From the NCBI GenBank assembly GCA_033063855.1, contig CP093829.1, positions 878,243-942,242 of the forward strand: a stretch of 64,000 nucleotides of DNA, in the 5' to 3' direction. Both the position numbers and the translations under genes were made by a program. How positions within the stretch are numbered: position 1 is the first letter of the stretch; each line of letters begins with the position of its first letter. This DNA is from Smittia aterrima (Eukaryota; Arthropoda; Insecta; Diptera; Chironomidae). Positions 21,653 to 32,975 of this stretch are shown one piece after another. The notes below the pieces were generated by a model, which made no database searches, was not told the origin of the DNA, and saw only the letters and a list, made by a program, of their open reading frames with translations.

Positions 21653-23622
21653 ATGGCGTTGAGAAAATTGTATTCGACAAGAAAAGTGATTTTCAATTCG
21701 ATTCGAGGTGGGCAGTTTGCTTCAACCCGAAACGTCTCAGTGACTGCTTCAAGGTTTAAGGAAGCCAGAGTTGCTAGAGAAGAGATGAAGCCTGAGTGGG
21801 AGAGAGCTTTGGCTGATGCTGAGAAGGCTGTTGGACACTCCACATCTTTCCTCAGTTTGAGATATTTGATGAATGACGAATTCGTCAACTGGGGAGAGCA
21901 CATGCAGAGGCTTGAAGGAAGCGATCATCCCATGCATCGAGCAGCAAAGTAAGTTCATTAATTATTTTTTAAACAATCAAAAACTTTCGCGAGAGTTAAT
22001 CTTTGTTAATTCGAACGACCTTTCCATTGATCAAAACTCAAAGCAAACATCAAAACGTTTCAACATTTGCATTCACGAATTTCGTTGCTGATCTTGAAAA
22101 TCTAAATTTTAATGTCACTTGACGACACCAGATGCAAAACTCGATTCACGCCCTACACGTGACCGTAGCATTGACCATCTCCGTAAAAATTTAAATGAGA
22201 TAACTAATTTCCATAAGAGTCTCATCATTGATAACATGTGTTCAAACTTCTTTCGATTTTTTTTTCGGTGAATAAAAATCGAGAAGAATTACTAAATCCG
22301 GAATAAATTAGCTAGAGCAACAGGTTGAACAAGATTTTTTCAATTTCTAACATTTTCGTGATGATCGAATCGTCCGATCCCAAAACAAATCGTTTACACT
22401 CTTCTTACTTACTTTTTCATCTCACGCAGAATTCTGCTACAACAAGGTCATCACAACATCAACAGAACTTGGGGCTTGATCGTCCTTTTGATGTCGAAAG
22501 TCGCTGGATATCCAGAGAACACTCCGGCAGATGACATTGATCAAGCGTCTGGCTTGCTGAAGACTCACATTACTCTTGCTGAAGCTGTCGAGACGACTTG
22601 TTCCGCCAATGACATCCACCGCGACGGAATCTTAAATATGCAACATTTCCAAAATGCAGGAATCGGTAAAGTCAAGATCATCGAATATTTTATAGAAAAA
22701 AAATACGAAACAAGGTTTATTTTGGTTTCTCAGAGGTGCCGACTGATAGCGATTTGATATTTGGAAACAAGGTGCATTGAGCTTTGACTGTTTTATCGCG
22801 ATATCTTCATTTGATTATCTTTCTAATTTTCAGATTGCGATTCTCGGCGGAGATATCTTGTTTGGTTTCGCTGGAATTCAAATGGGCAAGCTTAAGTAAG
22901 TCACCGAAATTATGAAAAACAGTTTTTAAATGAATCTTCCTTTCAGACATCACACAGCAAATATGTTGCTGGCAACAGCCGCTCGTGATGTCGCAGATTC
23001 GCATTTCATTGGAGAACGTGATATTCAGAACTATCAACTGCCATCCGACCCTGCAAAGAAGGTCGAGGAGCAGATGAAGAATCCTGAGCTCTTCAACAAG
23101 ATTCCAACTGATCAAATCGATAATATGACGATGTTTGATCATCACGACATCTTCGGCTCAGCTGAGAACGAATGGAAATTGCGTCACACACTTAAAGTTG
23201 GAACTCTGCTTGGAAAGAGTTGCCAATGTGCGATGCTTCTCGCCAATCACCCCGAAGAGCTTCAAAAGGAAGCTTATTTCTTCGGCAAACATTTGTACCT
23301 CGGCTGGCAAGCAAGCAAGGATCTCGAAGTCTTCGTCTCAAACGATCTTCCACTGGATGGAAAGTTCAGTTTGGTAAGCGCGCCAGTCCTCTATCATCTC
23401 GAACAGGACCACACTCTCTACGATGAGATTCGTCCAGGACTTGACTCGGTTGACAATGTCAACTACGCAAAGATTCATGAAATCGTTCGCAACGGACCGG
23501 GAATGGATAAAACGAAAGAATTGCTCAACAAAAATAATTTAATTGCAACGACATTGCTCTACAAGTTCCCCGAATCAGAAGCTCGTCGTTCGCTCGAAAG
23601 TATTATCATGGCCTTAGAATAA
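21653..23622 (+). CDS. PDSS2-like prenyl diphosphate synthase subunit, copy 2 (divergent)
   Basis: Five exons (21653-21948, 22430-22665, 22734-22771, 22834-22895, 22947-23622) give 435 residues. The N-terminus MALRKLYSTRK is Arg/Lys-rich with no acid, a good mitochondrial leader. It keeps ADAEKAVGHSTSFLSLRYL, FGNKIAILGGDILF, TLLGKSCQCAMLLA and EARRSLESII. The catalytic aspartate-rich motif is again missing (DIHRDGILNM). It is the most divergent of the three: the early helix reads FVNWGEHMQRLEGSDHPMHRAAK where the others read NLALHMRK and HPLVGT. It has two introns that copies 1 and 3 lack, around a 38-base exon. The donor of that exon is the weaker GTGCAT. It may be the older gene, or one with a changed role. 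Confidence 0.85.
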
Positions 23623-24028
23623 TTTTATTGATTTGTAAGAAACCAAGAGAGCATGAAGCAATTTCTGAATGCAACTTTGGTATTTTGGTGCTCTTCGTAA
23701 ACTGTTAAATCAACATTGTGGCGAATAAACTTTAATTATACTCTAATTAATCTTGTTTCAATGAATAAATGATTTACACATTTGACACAGCACAGGTTGT
23801 CGCGAAGATCTCTGACGTTGCTCACCAAATAATAAAATAATTGAACTAATGAGCATTCATCTGAAACTTTCTCTGAAGCAACTAAGCGAGATTGCATGTG
23901 CAAAACTAAAAAAGCTAAGATGTAGCAAAATTAATTAGGATCATTCACGGAATTAGAAATATTTTTGGTAAATATTTCGTGGAAAAAATGTCGATAATGC
24001 AATGCTCAAGAAATGAAGAGCGAATGAA

Positions 24029-24311
24029 GATCACAAACCTCGCACTACCGGTCGTCAGTATGCATCCCTTATTAGCCACTGGCAATTAAGTTTATTCAAA
24101 TTGCTAATCGAGTTGATCGTGAAATGTTTATTTGGCTTCAACAGATCATTAATTTACGTCCAAATAATTTACGCAGGGACCTGGACTCGAGAAAACGAAA
24201 GATCTTCAAAACAATCACACGCTTCTTGCCATGACCGAGCTTTACAAGTTCCCAAAGTCCGACGCGAGATCTGCCCTTGAGAACATCATCTTAGCAATGC
24301 AAGAAGACTAA
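24029..24311 (+). pseudogene. Collapsed fourth PDSS2 copy
   Basis: Three pieces of copy 3 lie fused here. 24029-24087 matches the end of exon 1 (GATCACAAACCTCGCAC then a decayed stretch). 24112-24180 matches the intron end and start of exon 2 (ATGTTTATTTGGCTTCAACAG). 24175-24311 matches the last codons of exon 3 through the stop TAA. Everything between is deleted. The final 110 bases or so are identical to the end of copy 3 (26750-26860), while the rest has diverged, which suggests recent gene conversion of the tail. It cannot encode a synthase. Confidence 0.8.
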
Positions 24312-25224
24312 AACGAGCGAGTAATTCTTCTGATGAGCAAACAATTTATTTACATTATTCTCTGTCTTTAAATTTTCTTCTCAAAAAGTGGATTCACACT
24401 TTAATTCGTACGTAAAGTTAGCATTCTTCTCTGAAATGAAACCTTAAGCGTTGCACTCTACTTTTGACAGATACAATTTTAAAATTATGAATTAGTTTCA
24501 CTCGAAATGTATTGAGAAAAAAAATAAATTAATTGCATTGCTTCAAATTAAAACACAATGAATAAATCAGATCATAATTGAGATATTTCCGCTTTAAACT
24601 GTAAACTTCACGACGAGAGTGAGAAGAGAATCGAAAAGTGTTACGACGACCTTGCCTGTATGAGGTCGAGTAAGCAAATTAGGCATTTGCCTTCTCACTC
24701 TTTTCTTGATCTCTCAAAGCTCTTCGATCTCTTAAAGCTCATTCAACGTATTTTTTACTTTATTTCGTGACATAATGTGTCGTTAACCCGGACGAAGCTT
24801 TCGCTTGAGTGTGAGGAAACTAGATTCAACTTGACAACGATGTTTCGCCAAAAAAATCTTCACATGAATTTCCTAAATTTGTGGAAACAGGTTCGTGGTA
24901 CACTCAACTCATCTGTATGCTCACCGCTCGACCATCAACACAATCAACGCACTACTGCTGAGTTTACTTTCAATTTTCGTCTTGAGGTTGAGACATGAGG
25001 CCGACACAGTCAGTTTTGTTCCATCGAAACGTGCAGTCGCTGTTCACTTACCAAGTTCGATTTTTATTTTTTTTTCTGTTCGTGTGATTGAAAGAGTTGA
25101 GTGTACGCAATAGTCAATAATTGCTATCAGCATTGAAATTTTGTTCAGCACTGAAAATTCGTTTTGTGCGAAAAAAAAAAGAAACTTTTTAAGTTGAAAA
25201 ATTCGGTGAATAGAAAACGAAAAA
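24312..25224. other. Spacer upstream of PDSS2 copy 3
   Basis: No recognisable gene. It contains the 3' flank of the collapsed copy and presumably the promoter and leader of copy 3. An A-run at 25171-25180 precedes the start codon. Open frames at 24777-25113 have no known motif. Confidence 0.4.
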
Positions 25225-26852
25225 ATGTCTTTAAGTCGTTTGTTTTCGGTAAAAGGAATGTTAATGCGAAGCTCAAGTCGCCAGATCGCTACAGCTCCTC
25301 AAATGCTCGAAAAAGTGGCAATTAAGAGTGAAACGAAGAACGAATGGAATCGAGCATTGAGTGAAGCTGAGAAAATCGTCGGATATCAAACATCATACTT
25401 AAGCTTGCGATATTTACTTAGCGATGAGATCACAAACCTCGCACTTCACATGAGAAAGCTGGTCGGCAGTACGCACCCTTTAGTCGGCACTGGCAAGTAT
25501 GTAGACAGTCAAACGACTTCGCATTGGCGATTCAGCGACGAACGAAAAATATTTCTCTTCCACGTAACGCTCGCGCTTCATTTAAATTCATCGTGAATTA
25601 GGAACGTGTGAGCTCGAATGCTGAACGAGAAAAGGTTTCGAGCACAATACATTTTGACTTTTATCAATGACTTATCACGGTTTCTGGTGAAGCGAAGCGA
25701 GCAAGAGAAATTTTTTTTACGTCTTGACCCTGATTCAAATTTCTATTTGAGTTGAGCGTGAAATGTTTATTTGGCTTCAACAGATCATTAATTTATGGCC
25801 AAAACAATATGCAGACGTGGGGCCTGATCGTTCTCCTCGTGTCGAAGATGGCGGGTCACGCGAAAGGAATTTTAGAAAGCGAGTATGACAAAAGCGCCGG
25901 AGTCTTGATGTCCCAACGAACACTTGCGGAAATCGTTGAGATGGTCAGGACAGCGAATATGATTCACAGTTCAGGCGTTCTCAACTTGCAACATTTACAA
26001 AAATCCGGAAACGATCTATCGTTCGATTCAGACCTGATTTTTGGAAATAAAATCGCTCTGCTAGGCGGCGATATTTTGCTTGGCAACGCCTCGACCCAAA
26101 TGGCACAATTGAAGTAAGACTTATACACAAAAAATAATTAAATGCAAACTTAACGGTTCGTTTTGCAATTTAGGAACCAAGAGGTCGTAGAATTGATGTG
26201 TACAGCCGCTCGAGATATTTCTGACTCACATTTCATTGGTGACCGAGATATTCAAAATAATCCACTCCCTAGCGATCCGAAGACAAAAAAACGAGAAGAG
26301 AAGAAGAATATTTCACATAACGTCGATGCGCAGGTTGACGAAGTCGACAACAGAAAGCCGTTTGACTTGAAAGACATCATGGGAAGTCCCGAAAATGAGT
26401 GGACATTGCGCCACACGCTTTCAAACGGAACTCTGTTGGGAAAGAGCTGCCAAAGTGCTTTGTTATTGGCAAAGCGAGATGAAGAGCTGCAGAAACACGC
26501 TTATTTCTTCGGTAAACATTTAGCGCTCGCATGGCAAGCCAGTATGGACTGTGAACCTTACAAAACGGATTTGCCTTTGGGACATAAGCTTAGTCTAATC
26601 AGCGCTCCAATTCTCTTCCACCTCGAGTTCGATCCTTCAATTTACGATGAGATCGAAAAAGGCGTGGACTCAATCGATGATGTCAACTTCTACAAAATCC
26701 ACAAAACTGTTCAAAAGGGACCTGGACTCGAGAGAACGAAGGAACTTCAAAGCAAGCACACGCTTCTTGCCATGACCGAGCTTTACAAGTTCCCAAAGTC
26801 CGACGCGAGATCTGCCCTTGAGAACATCATCTTAGCAATGCAAGAAGACTAA
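25225..26852 (+). CDS. PDSS2-like prenyl diphosphate synthase subunit, copy 3
   Basis: Exons 25225-25496, 25784-26113 and 26174-26852 give 426 residues, with intron positions and phases identical to copy 1. It has a basic N-terminal leader, SEAEKIVGYQTSYLSLRYLLSDE, NNMQTWGLIVLLVSK, FGNKIALLGGDILL, LLGKSCQSALLLAK and SDARSALENI. The aspartate-rich motif is replaced by MIHSSGVLNL. A lysine/glutamate-rich insert (KTKKREEKKN) sits where copy 1 has a shorter acidic one. The 287-base first intron is longer than in copy 1. It shares its 3' end almost exactly with the pseudogene at 24175-24311. Confidence 0.88.
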
Positions 26853-27299
26853 AACGAGCTAGTCTCTCCATTCATTGCCAAATTAATTGATTAGCTAACA
26901 AAGCCGTCGAAAATCACAAACTTTTGAAACAATGTTCATAAATTTTAGCTCAATTAGCGGTCTAATGTCACCACATCAAATATTCGCGTAATCGGAACCT
27001 CAACAAGAGAATCATCAACGAAACAATCGAATGTTTCATTAACGGACTAGAGAAAATGAATTTATCATTTTTCGCATTGACATCTTCCATGTAAGAAGAC
27101 GACACAACGAATCTTATTGACACATAGCACAGAGGAAGCTTAGAAGGTATTCACATAAATCTATTAAGTTTATTTGTTATTTTTTTCTTTCGTATGTAAA
27201 AACTTAAAATACATCTTTGGATTTACCGAGAGTTATGTCTTTGTTGCTTCGCGTGATTGTTCGCGTGACTAGTTTGAGGCATATTTGGTGACAATAATC
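26853..27299. other. Convergent 3' spacer, PDSS2 copy 3 and PRDM13
   Basis: About 450 bases between two converging genes. It should hold both 3' UTRs. No exon-like frame or RNA gene is visible. Confidence 0.4.
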
Positions 27300-28852
27300 C
27301 TACTCAGTTTCATCTTCGCTCGATGACGTAGAAGTAGGAGACAGGAGAGTCATTGACGATTCGTCAACAGAGCTCATCGACGAGCTGCTGTTCAGGTTCG
27401 ATGAATGCTTGAGTTGCATGTGGCGTTGAAGTTCACGGCGTTTGTGTAATGTTTTGCTGCAGATGTGGCACTTGTAAGTCGAAGCTCCATTCCCACTCGG
27501 ATGATGAAGATCGCTATGTTGATTGTGAAGACGAATGTGTTTGTTGAGATTACTTGGATCACCAAAAGCGCGAAAGCAATGTCTGCACTTGAGCGGCTTA
27601 AAACCTAAATTGAGAGAAGAAACATTAATTTTAGTTTTTTTATTAATGATTTTCACGGTCAAACGCGCTTGAATATTTATAATCGAGTCTTACCTGTGTG
27701 TGTTCTAATATGAATCTTCAATCCATATTTTCTTGAGTAAAGTTTCCCGCAATAAATACAGAGGTGTCCTTGTTTGCTCGTTCCCATATTACTAACGATA
27801 GTCTCAAGATGAGCGGCAGCGGCAAGTGCAGAATCGTTTAGAGAAGCTTGCGACGATGGAGAAAGGTTTGGCATTGGCATAAGTGAAGCTGGAGGCGACG
27901 GAGAACTTTCACATTTGTTCATAACAGGCTGGAAAGCAGAGAACCTTCTACTCGAAGTCGGAAGACCTTGCATGATTGCTGGATGATATGGATTGAGGAG
28001 CTCAAAGTTCCTCGAGTGCATGATCATCTTTCGTTGATGACGAGACAACAGCTCCGATTGCAGTCGCTTCCACAAGATATTCTCGTCAAACTGATCACAA
28101 TTTCTAGCGAGATGGATTTTCAATTGATTCGGAACTTCGTATGATCGATAGCATTGAAGGCAAACGTAAGCTTTTTGACCTAAACGAGAAAGCGAAATGA
28201 GAAAAGTGATGACGACGTTAATATTTTTTTTCGGGTGAGGTTTCACTTTACGTTGAGTAATGAGCGATTGAGTTATTGGCGAGACAGTAGATTTCATCGT
28301 AGCGATGAACCGTTAATGCCAATTTCTCTCTTCTTTTCATTTTAGAAACTTTCTCTCCTTACCTTGAATATTCGCCGGTGTCAGAAATGGAACGCCCATG
28401 AAGCTCAAAATCTCTTCTGAGTACCAAAGTAGGAGCTCCTCGTTGGCATTGATTTGTTTAATTGCTTTCAACTCGATTTTATCGTCGGTCATGTCAAGGA
28501 GAACATTTGCTCCCGGAATATCGTCAGCGACTCGAACTCGTTTGAACCAAAATTTATGTTTTAGCGCTGGATCTTGTGGAGCAATTAATCCATCGCTTTG
28601 AACGACGACACTGAACTTTTTAGGGAAATTATCTTCGAACGCAACTTGATTGAACATGAACTGATGCGATGAAGCGTTTTTCTCAATTTCACTCTCGGCA
28701 GTCACTGAATTATCACAAAAATTATTTTTCAAAATATTTTCCATCTCAAACTGTGAACGCTTTGCATTCTTGCTTCCTTCACTGTCTCCAAGTTTTCCAC
28801 AAAATCTAACACTCGATCCTTCGAACATAAACTGCGGCGCCATCGGAAACAT
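27300..28852 (-). CDS. Prdm13: PRDM13-like zinc finger transcription factor
   Basis: Exons 28363-28852, 27694-28179 and 27300-27604 give 426 residues. The PR/SET domain (about residues 55-160) ends with NANEELLLWYSEEILSFMGV, the usual close of PR domains. A first C2H2 finger follows (YVCLQC, then H-x4-C). A Ser/Pro-rich spacer then leads to three fingers at about 300-395. The second finger reads HLCIYCGKLYSRKYGLKIH, the third LKCRHCFRAFGDPSNLNKH and the fourth YKCHICSKTLHKRRELQRH. The one-plus-three finger layout and these finger sequences match PRDM13, a neural regulator that helps specify neuron subtypes by repression. An acidic Ser tail ends the protein. The fourth finger is separated by a longer linker than usual. 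The start ATG is the first in the exon; an upstream exon is possible. Confidence 0.88.
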
Positions 28853-31800
28853 TTTAAATCTCTCACTCCGCTTCCTTCAACCTCAAAATCAAATCTGACG
28901 ATCCTCCCGAAAATGTCCTCAAATTTATAAAACATTTTTGCATCGAGATCAACCCTCAACAGCAAGTGCACAAAGTCTCACGGCAAATTCCTTCGATAAT
29001 ATTTTCATTCTTGGCTTTTCCAACTCACTGTGACTAAATAATTAAACCATTTATTGAAAAATGTTCTGCGTTGATGAACGATAGAGATGGCGAGAGATCG
29101 TAATCTGCTTGGCCACATGAAACTTTTTTTTCCACTTGCAAATGCTCAGCCCAGATCACATCGAAGCTCTCAACAGGCGTCGCCCTAAAAACTTTAATTG
29201 TAATGTTAATAAAATAAATAAACACATCGAGACCATCATTTTTCATTTGGTCCAAGTGAATGAACCTGTGCAATAAACAACCCTCGCTGTATTAAAAGGT
29301 CTAATCAGAAACAATTTATGGTGAGTTAGCTTTTCGAATGGGATTCTAATGCATTTTGTTTGTCTGATTGGAATGTTATTGGGAGGGAGGTCCTTCGTTG
29401 ATTTGTTTGTGTGTGTGAGTGAGAGGGATGATGCAAGTTAATCGAAGGGTTCGGCATTGATCTTTGTTGGCTGATATACGCAGCCCTGCTGACAATATAA
29501 ACTTTGATTAAATAAGCCAAACGAAAGTGGTTTTCACTCCGAGTTCGGAAACTTCCTTTAACATTCTAAGCTAGAGACGACTTCGAATGCAGAATCATTG
29601 TGCAACATGTAAGGTGCTTACATAATTCCTACTTAGTCGAATTGAAAATTCAATTGTGCAAACACGAAACACATGTTTTCCTCGATCATTTTTCAGAGAA
29701 CAGTCAATGCAATCAGATTATTGAATTAAAAGGATTTTTGATGACAAGAACTCTTTGGATCGTTTTCATTGATAACAATTATGTTGTTGAGATCTCTTGC
29801 ACATTTAACGCTTGAGTTGAGGGCGAGCGATGCGATTAATTTGAATATTCACCGCAATTAGATTCGATCGATCAATCGAGAAGAATGCGAATATTGTAAT
29901 TATGCAATTAATTGCTTCATCTGCCGATTTCCTATCAAAGACACTTGCTACACGTTGCACTGGGGGTTGCCTTGGTAAACCTGCCCGACCGCATTCGACT
30001 AATTTTCCTTTGAAACTCTTCAAGCTGTGGCGAATTGTGACCATTGAGGATGAAACATTTGATGAATGACTCGTCGTTCAACTTGGTGGCTCATGAAGTT
30101 ATAAAAGGAGACTCAACGTTGACAAATGTTTAATCAATTTTTCACGGTTCTAGCGAAAATTCAACACGAACTTCAACATCATCCAGCATGTCTCTTTCCC
30201 TGATAGTTGCGATGCATGACTTGCCACCATCGTCAATTGACGATGAAGAATTCAGAATCGAAATGTGTTATTTTTCCGCGATTTAATTTGCTTTTTGTTT
30301 GGTTTCTTTCATGTTATAGTGGCTTGAGAAAAGCGTCACATGGCAGTTTCACTTGTTTTCTCAATCTGGTGCAACGGAGGGTCTCGAAAGAGGGGGGAGA
30401 GCTAAATCATTTTTTGAAATTCTCTCTCTTTCAATGCGGATTTGTAATTTCATTCAAAATTTGCTGCTATGAAGACCAGGACCACCACGAGAAAAAAGCA
30501 GGTGTTACCATAAAACTTTGTTTTAATTCGAAACGCTTTTTGCACAGAGCAAACCGCATAGGGGAAGTGAATGGAACTCTAAGCGAGATCATTCATGCTG
30601 AAGGGATGAGTGATTTTTTTTATGAATTTCTCTTCTCAATTCTTTAGGGATGGTTTTGTTTGTTCAATTAATTATATGATTACATAAAAAATCAATTAAA
30701 TTATGATTAAGTTGAATTTAAATCCTGAAAAAATGCAAAATGAAGTTTTAAAGTTCTCGTGAATTTGTAAAGATTTAATTTAAATATTGCGCAACCTTGA
30801 AAGTGAAATCTTGCAAGATGTTTTCTTCTTTATTATCAAACTGGATCGAATCGCTCTCTTTTTGATCGGCGCACGGCCTAATCAAAATATTTTTACGACC
30901 ACAGATTGCAGACTTTCAGCTGCTTCGAACTATCGCTTTTCGCTTTTGTGGTCGACACCTACTTACCTGATTCAATATCATTACCGAGCAGCTCAAGCAG
31001 GATTAGATAACGAGAAATGATTGACCCAATTCGATGAAGAGCTGTGAACGGTCGAATGCATTTTGCCCTCACTGATTGAAGGCAAAGTGATGTCTGGCTG
31101 TAGCCCTTGACATATCTTGTTTCAGCTTCTCGTATTACAAAGCGTTTTAATCGATTGATTACCAATATGAAAGAATCAAATTGAATTATCAATTAAAAGA
31201 CTTCACGCTGATCTTCTTACAATCTACTGAAATGTCATTGAAGGTAAAAATATTTATTGCGTTAATGATCATTGAAAAGCCAATCCCTCGAGTGAGAGAT
31301 GTTTTGCATAAATTTAAAGATTAATGTTGCATAATTTAATTTTTAAACAATCGAATTCAGAGAATAAATCTAAGCAGTTTATGAAAGACTTTTCAACTTG
31401 TCTTCTTCCCCTTGCGATTTAACGTTTCGGTTAAAAATTATTTGATTGTCTAGCGGTTAGTTTGATCAATTTCGTGATCAACGCGGTCCAGATTTCGTCA
31501 GACGATTTACCATCAAAAAGAAGAAATTAGATTTCTTTCTATTAGCAAATCGGTAACCAGCGATGATCAATCATCGTAATGCGTAGTTGCGCATTGTGGC
31601 AGCTAATGCACCAAACGAATTTCAATCTTAAAGATGAGTTTGCATTATTTGTTTAATGCAAAACTTTTCAGTTTTTTCAACGAAGGTTTACGCAAACATA
31701 ACGAGCCTTAATAAATTTGCAATACACAATGACTGGGAGTTTCATTACATTTGCAATTAAATGTAGTTCGGAGAAGTTGAGTGAATTATTAAAAAACCTT

Positions 31801-32360
31801 TTGGAGGAGAGTGGAAAAAATCGAATTGACATAATTCGGTCACAGAGAGAATCGTGATATTGAATAACAAGCGAGTCCTGGCACGCAAGACAAACCGCAG
31901 ATCAAATTATGTTGGCAACTTTGACCTTAAAAATACAAATCGAGCTAATCACAGCGTGACAATCGCTTTATCAAGCACTCATCGAGTAATTAAATTGTTT
32001 CAGTAAAACGAACAAGCGCAAAGAGAGAGAAGAATAAGAAGCTACGTTCACAGCTCGTTAATCATAAGCGTTTGATTTAACTTTAAGCGATCAAATTAAT
32101 TTGAAGCGCTTCCGGAATTTTATTCAATTTCTCGCTCAATAAATCGATCGTCGCTTCGGATGCATCTTGCACCTCGCCTGCCTTCACTTTTCAATAATTC
32201 TCTCTTCAAACTAAAGCAATCAACTTCTCTCGACATTGTCTAGGAGAAAAACTTCATGTTGGTGGGTCCAAATTGCTGTTTTGATTCGAACAAGCGTTTG
32301 TAAAAAAATATTTAAAGAGAGAAAGAGATTTATGCAGTTCAATAAGAAAAATTGTTTTAG
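28853..32360. other. 3.5 kb without a recognised gene
   Basis: Long stretch between the PRDM13 start and the first cuticle gene. Developmental regulators often have large regulatory flanks, so enhancers are plausible but not shown. It contains an isolated TATA box at 30100. The 146-codon frame at 30207-30647 has random-looking composition and no motif. Confidence 0.4.
30100..30108 (+). promoter_or_regulatory. Isolated TATA box with initiator-like sequence
   Basis: TATAAAAGG is followed 33 bases later by an initiator-like TCAATT. The first ATG downstream (30188) opens a 32-codon frame ending at 30286 with no known motif. The spacing looks like a true core promoter, but I cannot assign a gene. 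It could serve a small peptide or a non-coding RNA. Confidence 0.35.
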
Positions 32361-32398
32361 TATAAATACGTGATGGATTAGTTAAAGACACATCAGTT
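32361..32398 (+). promoter_or_regulatory. Core promoter of cuticle gene 1
   Basis: TATAAATA at 32361-32368 and the arthropod initiator TCAGTT at 32393-32398, about 32 bases apart. The leader to the ATG at 32457 is about 60 bases. Confidence 0.7.
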
Positions 32399-32456
32399 AC
32401 AAACCAAGCTGCTTCAAAGCAATTTGTCTTCAAACGCTTAAAGAATTTAATTCAAA

Positions 32457-32975
32457 ATGAAATTGGTAAGATTGACATAGTTGCATGAAAAGTATTTGCA
32501 ATGACATTTAATTATTTTTTTGACATTTCAGTTCGTCGCATTGTCAGTTCTTCTCGCCGCCGCCTGCGCTACCCCAATTGGAGAATATGAGCAACATTAC
32601 TCAACCACTCCAATCCCAATTGTTAAGTTCGATGCTCAACAAGGCCATGATGGCTCATACCAATATCTTTATGAGACTGGCAATGGAATCAGCGCACAAG
32701 AACAAGGATACGTGAAGAACGCTGGAGTCAAGGACGGAGAGATCCAAGTCCAACAAGGATATTACAGCTACACAGCTCCTGATGGCCACCCAATCACTGT
32801 CCACTACACCGCTGATGAGAACGGCTTCAAAGCTGAAGGAGCTCATCTCCCAACTCCTCCACCACTCCCTAAGGAAATCGCTGAAGTCTGGGCTAAGATC
32901 AACGCTCAACCTCAAGCTCAACAATACTACGAGCAACCAGAGGAACATCAACAATATTACAACAAACAATACTAA
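32457..32975 (+). CDS. RR-1 cuticle protein 1
   Basis: Exon 1 (32457-32465) encodes only Met-Lys-Leu; exon 2 (32532-32975) the remainder, 150 residues in total. This tiny first exon splitting the signal peptide is typical of insect cuticle protein genes. The signal peptide is MKLFVALSVLLAAACA. The Rebers-Riddiford chitin-binding domain, RR-1 type, spans about residues 43-105 and includes YLYETGNG, GYYSYTAPDG and YTADENGFKAEGAHLP. The C-terminal 35 residues are rich in Gln, Tyr and His. RR-1 proteins bind chitin in flexible cuticle. Poly(A) signal at 33054-33059. Confidence 0.93.

Noticed and set aside
30207..30647. 146-codon frame downstream of the isolated TATA box
   Set aside because: Composition is Phe/Cys/Ser-rich and looks random; no ATG in a good context and no recognised motif.
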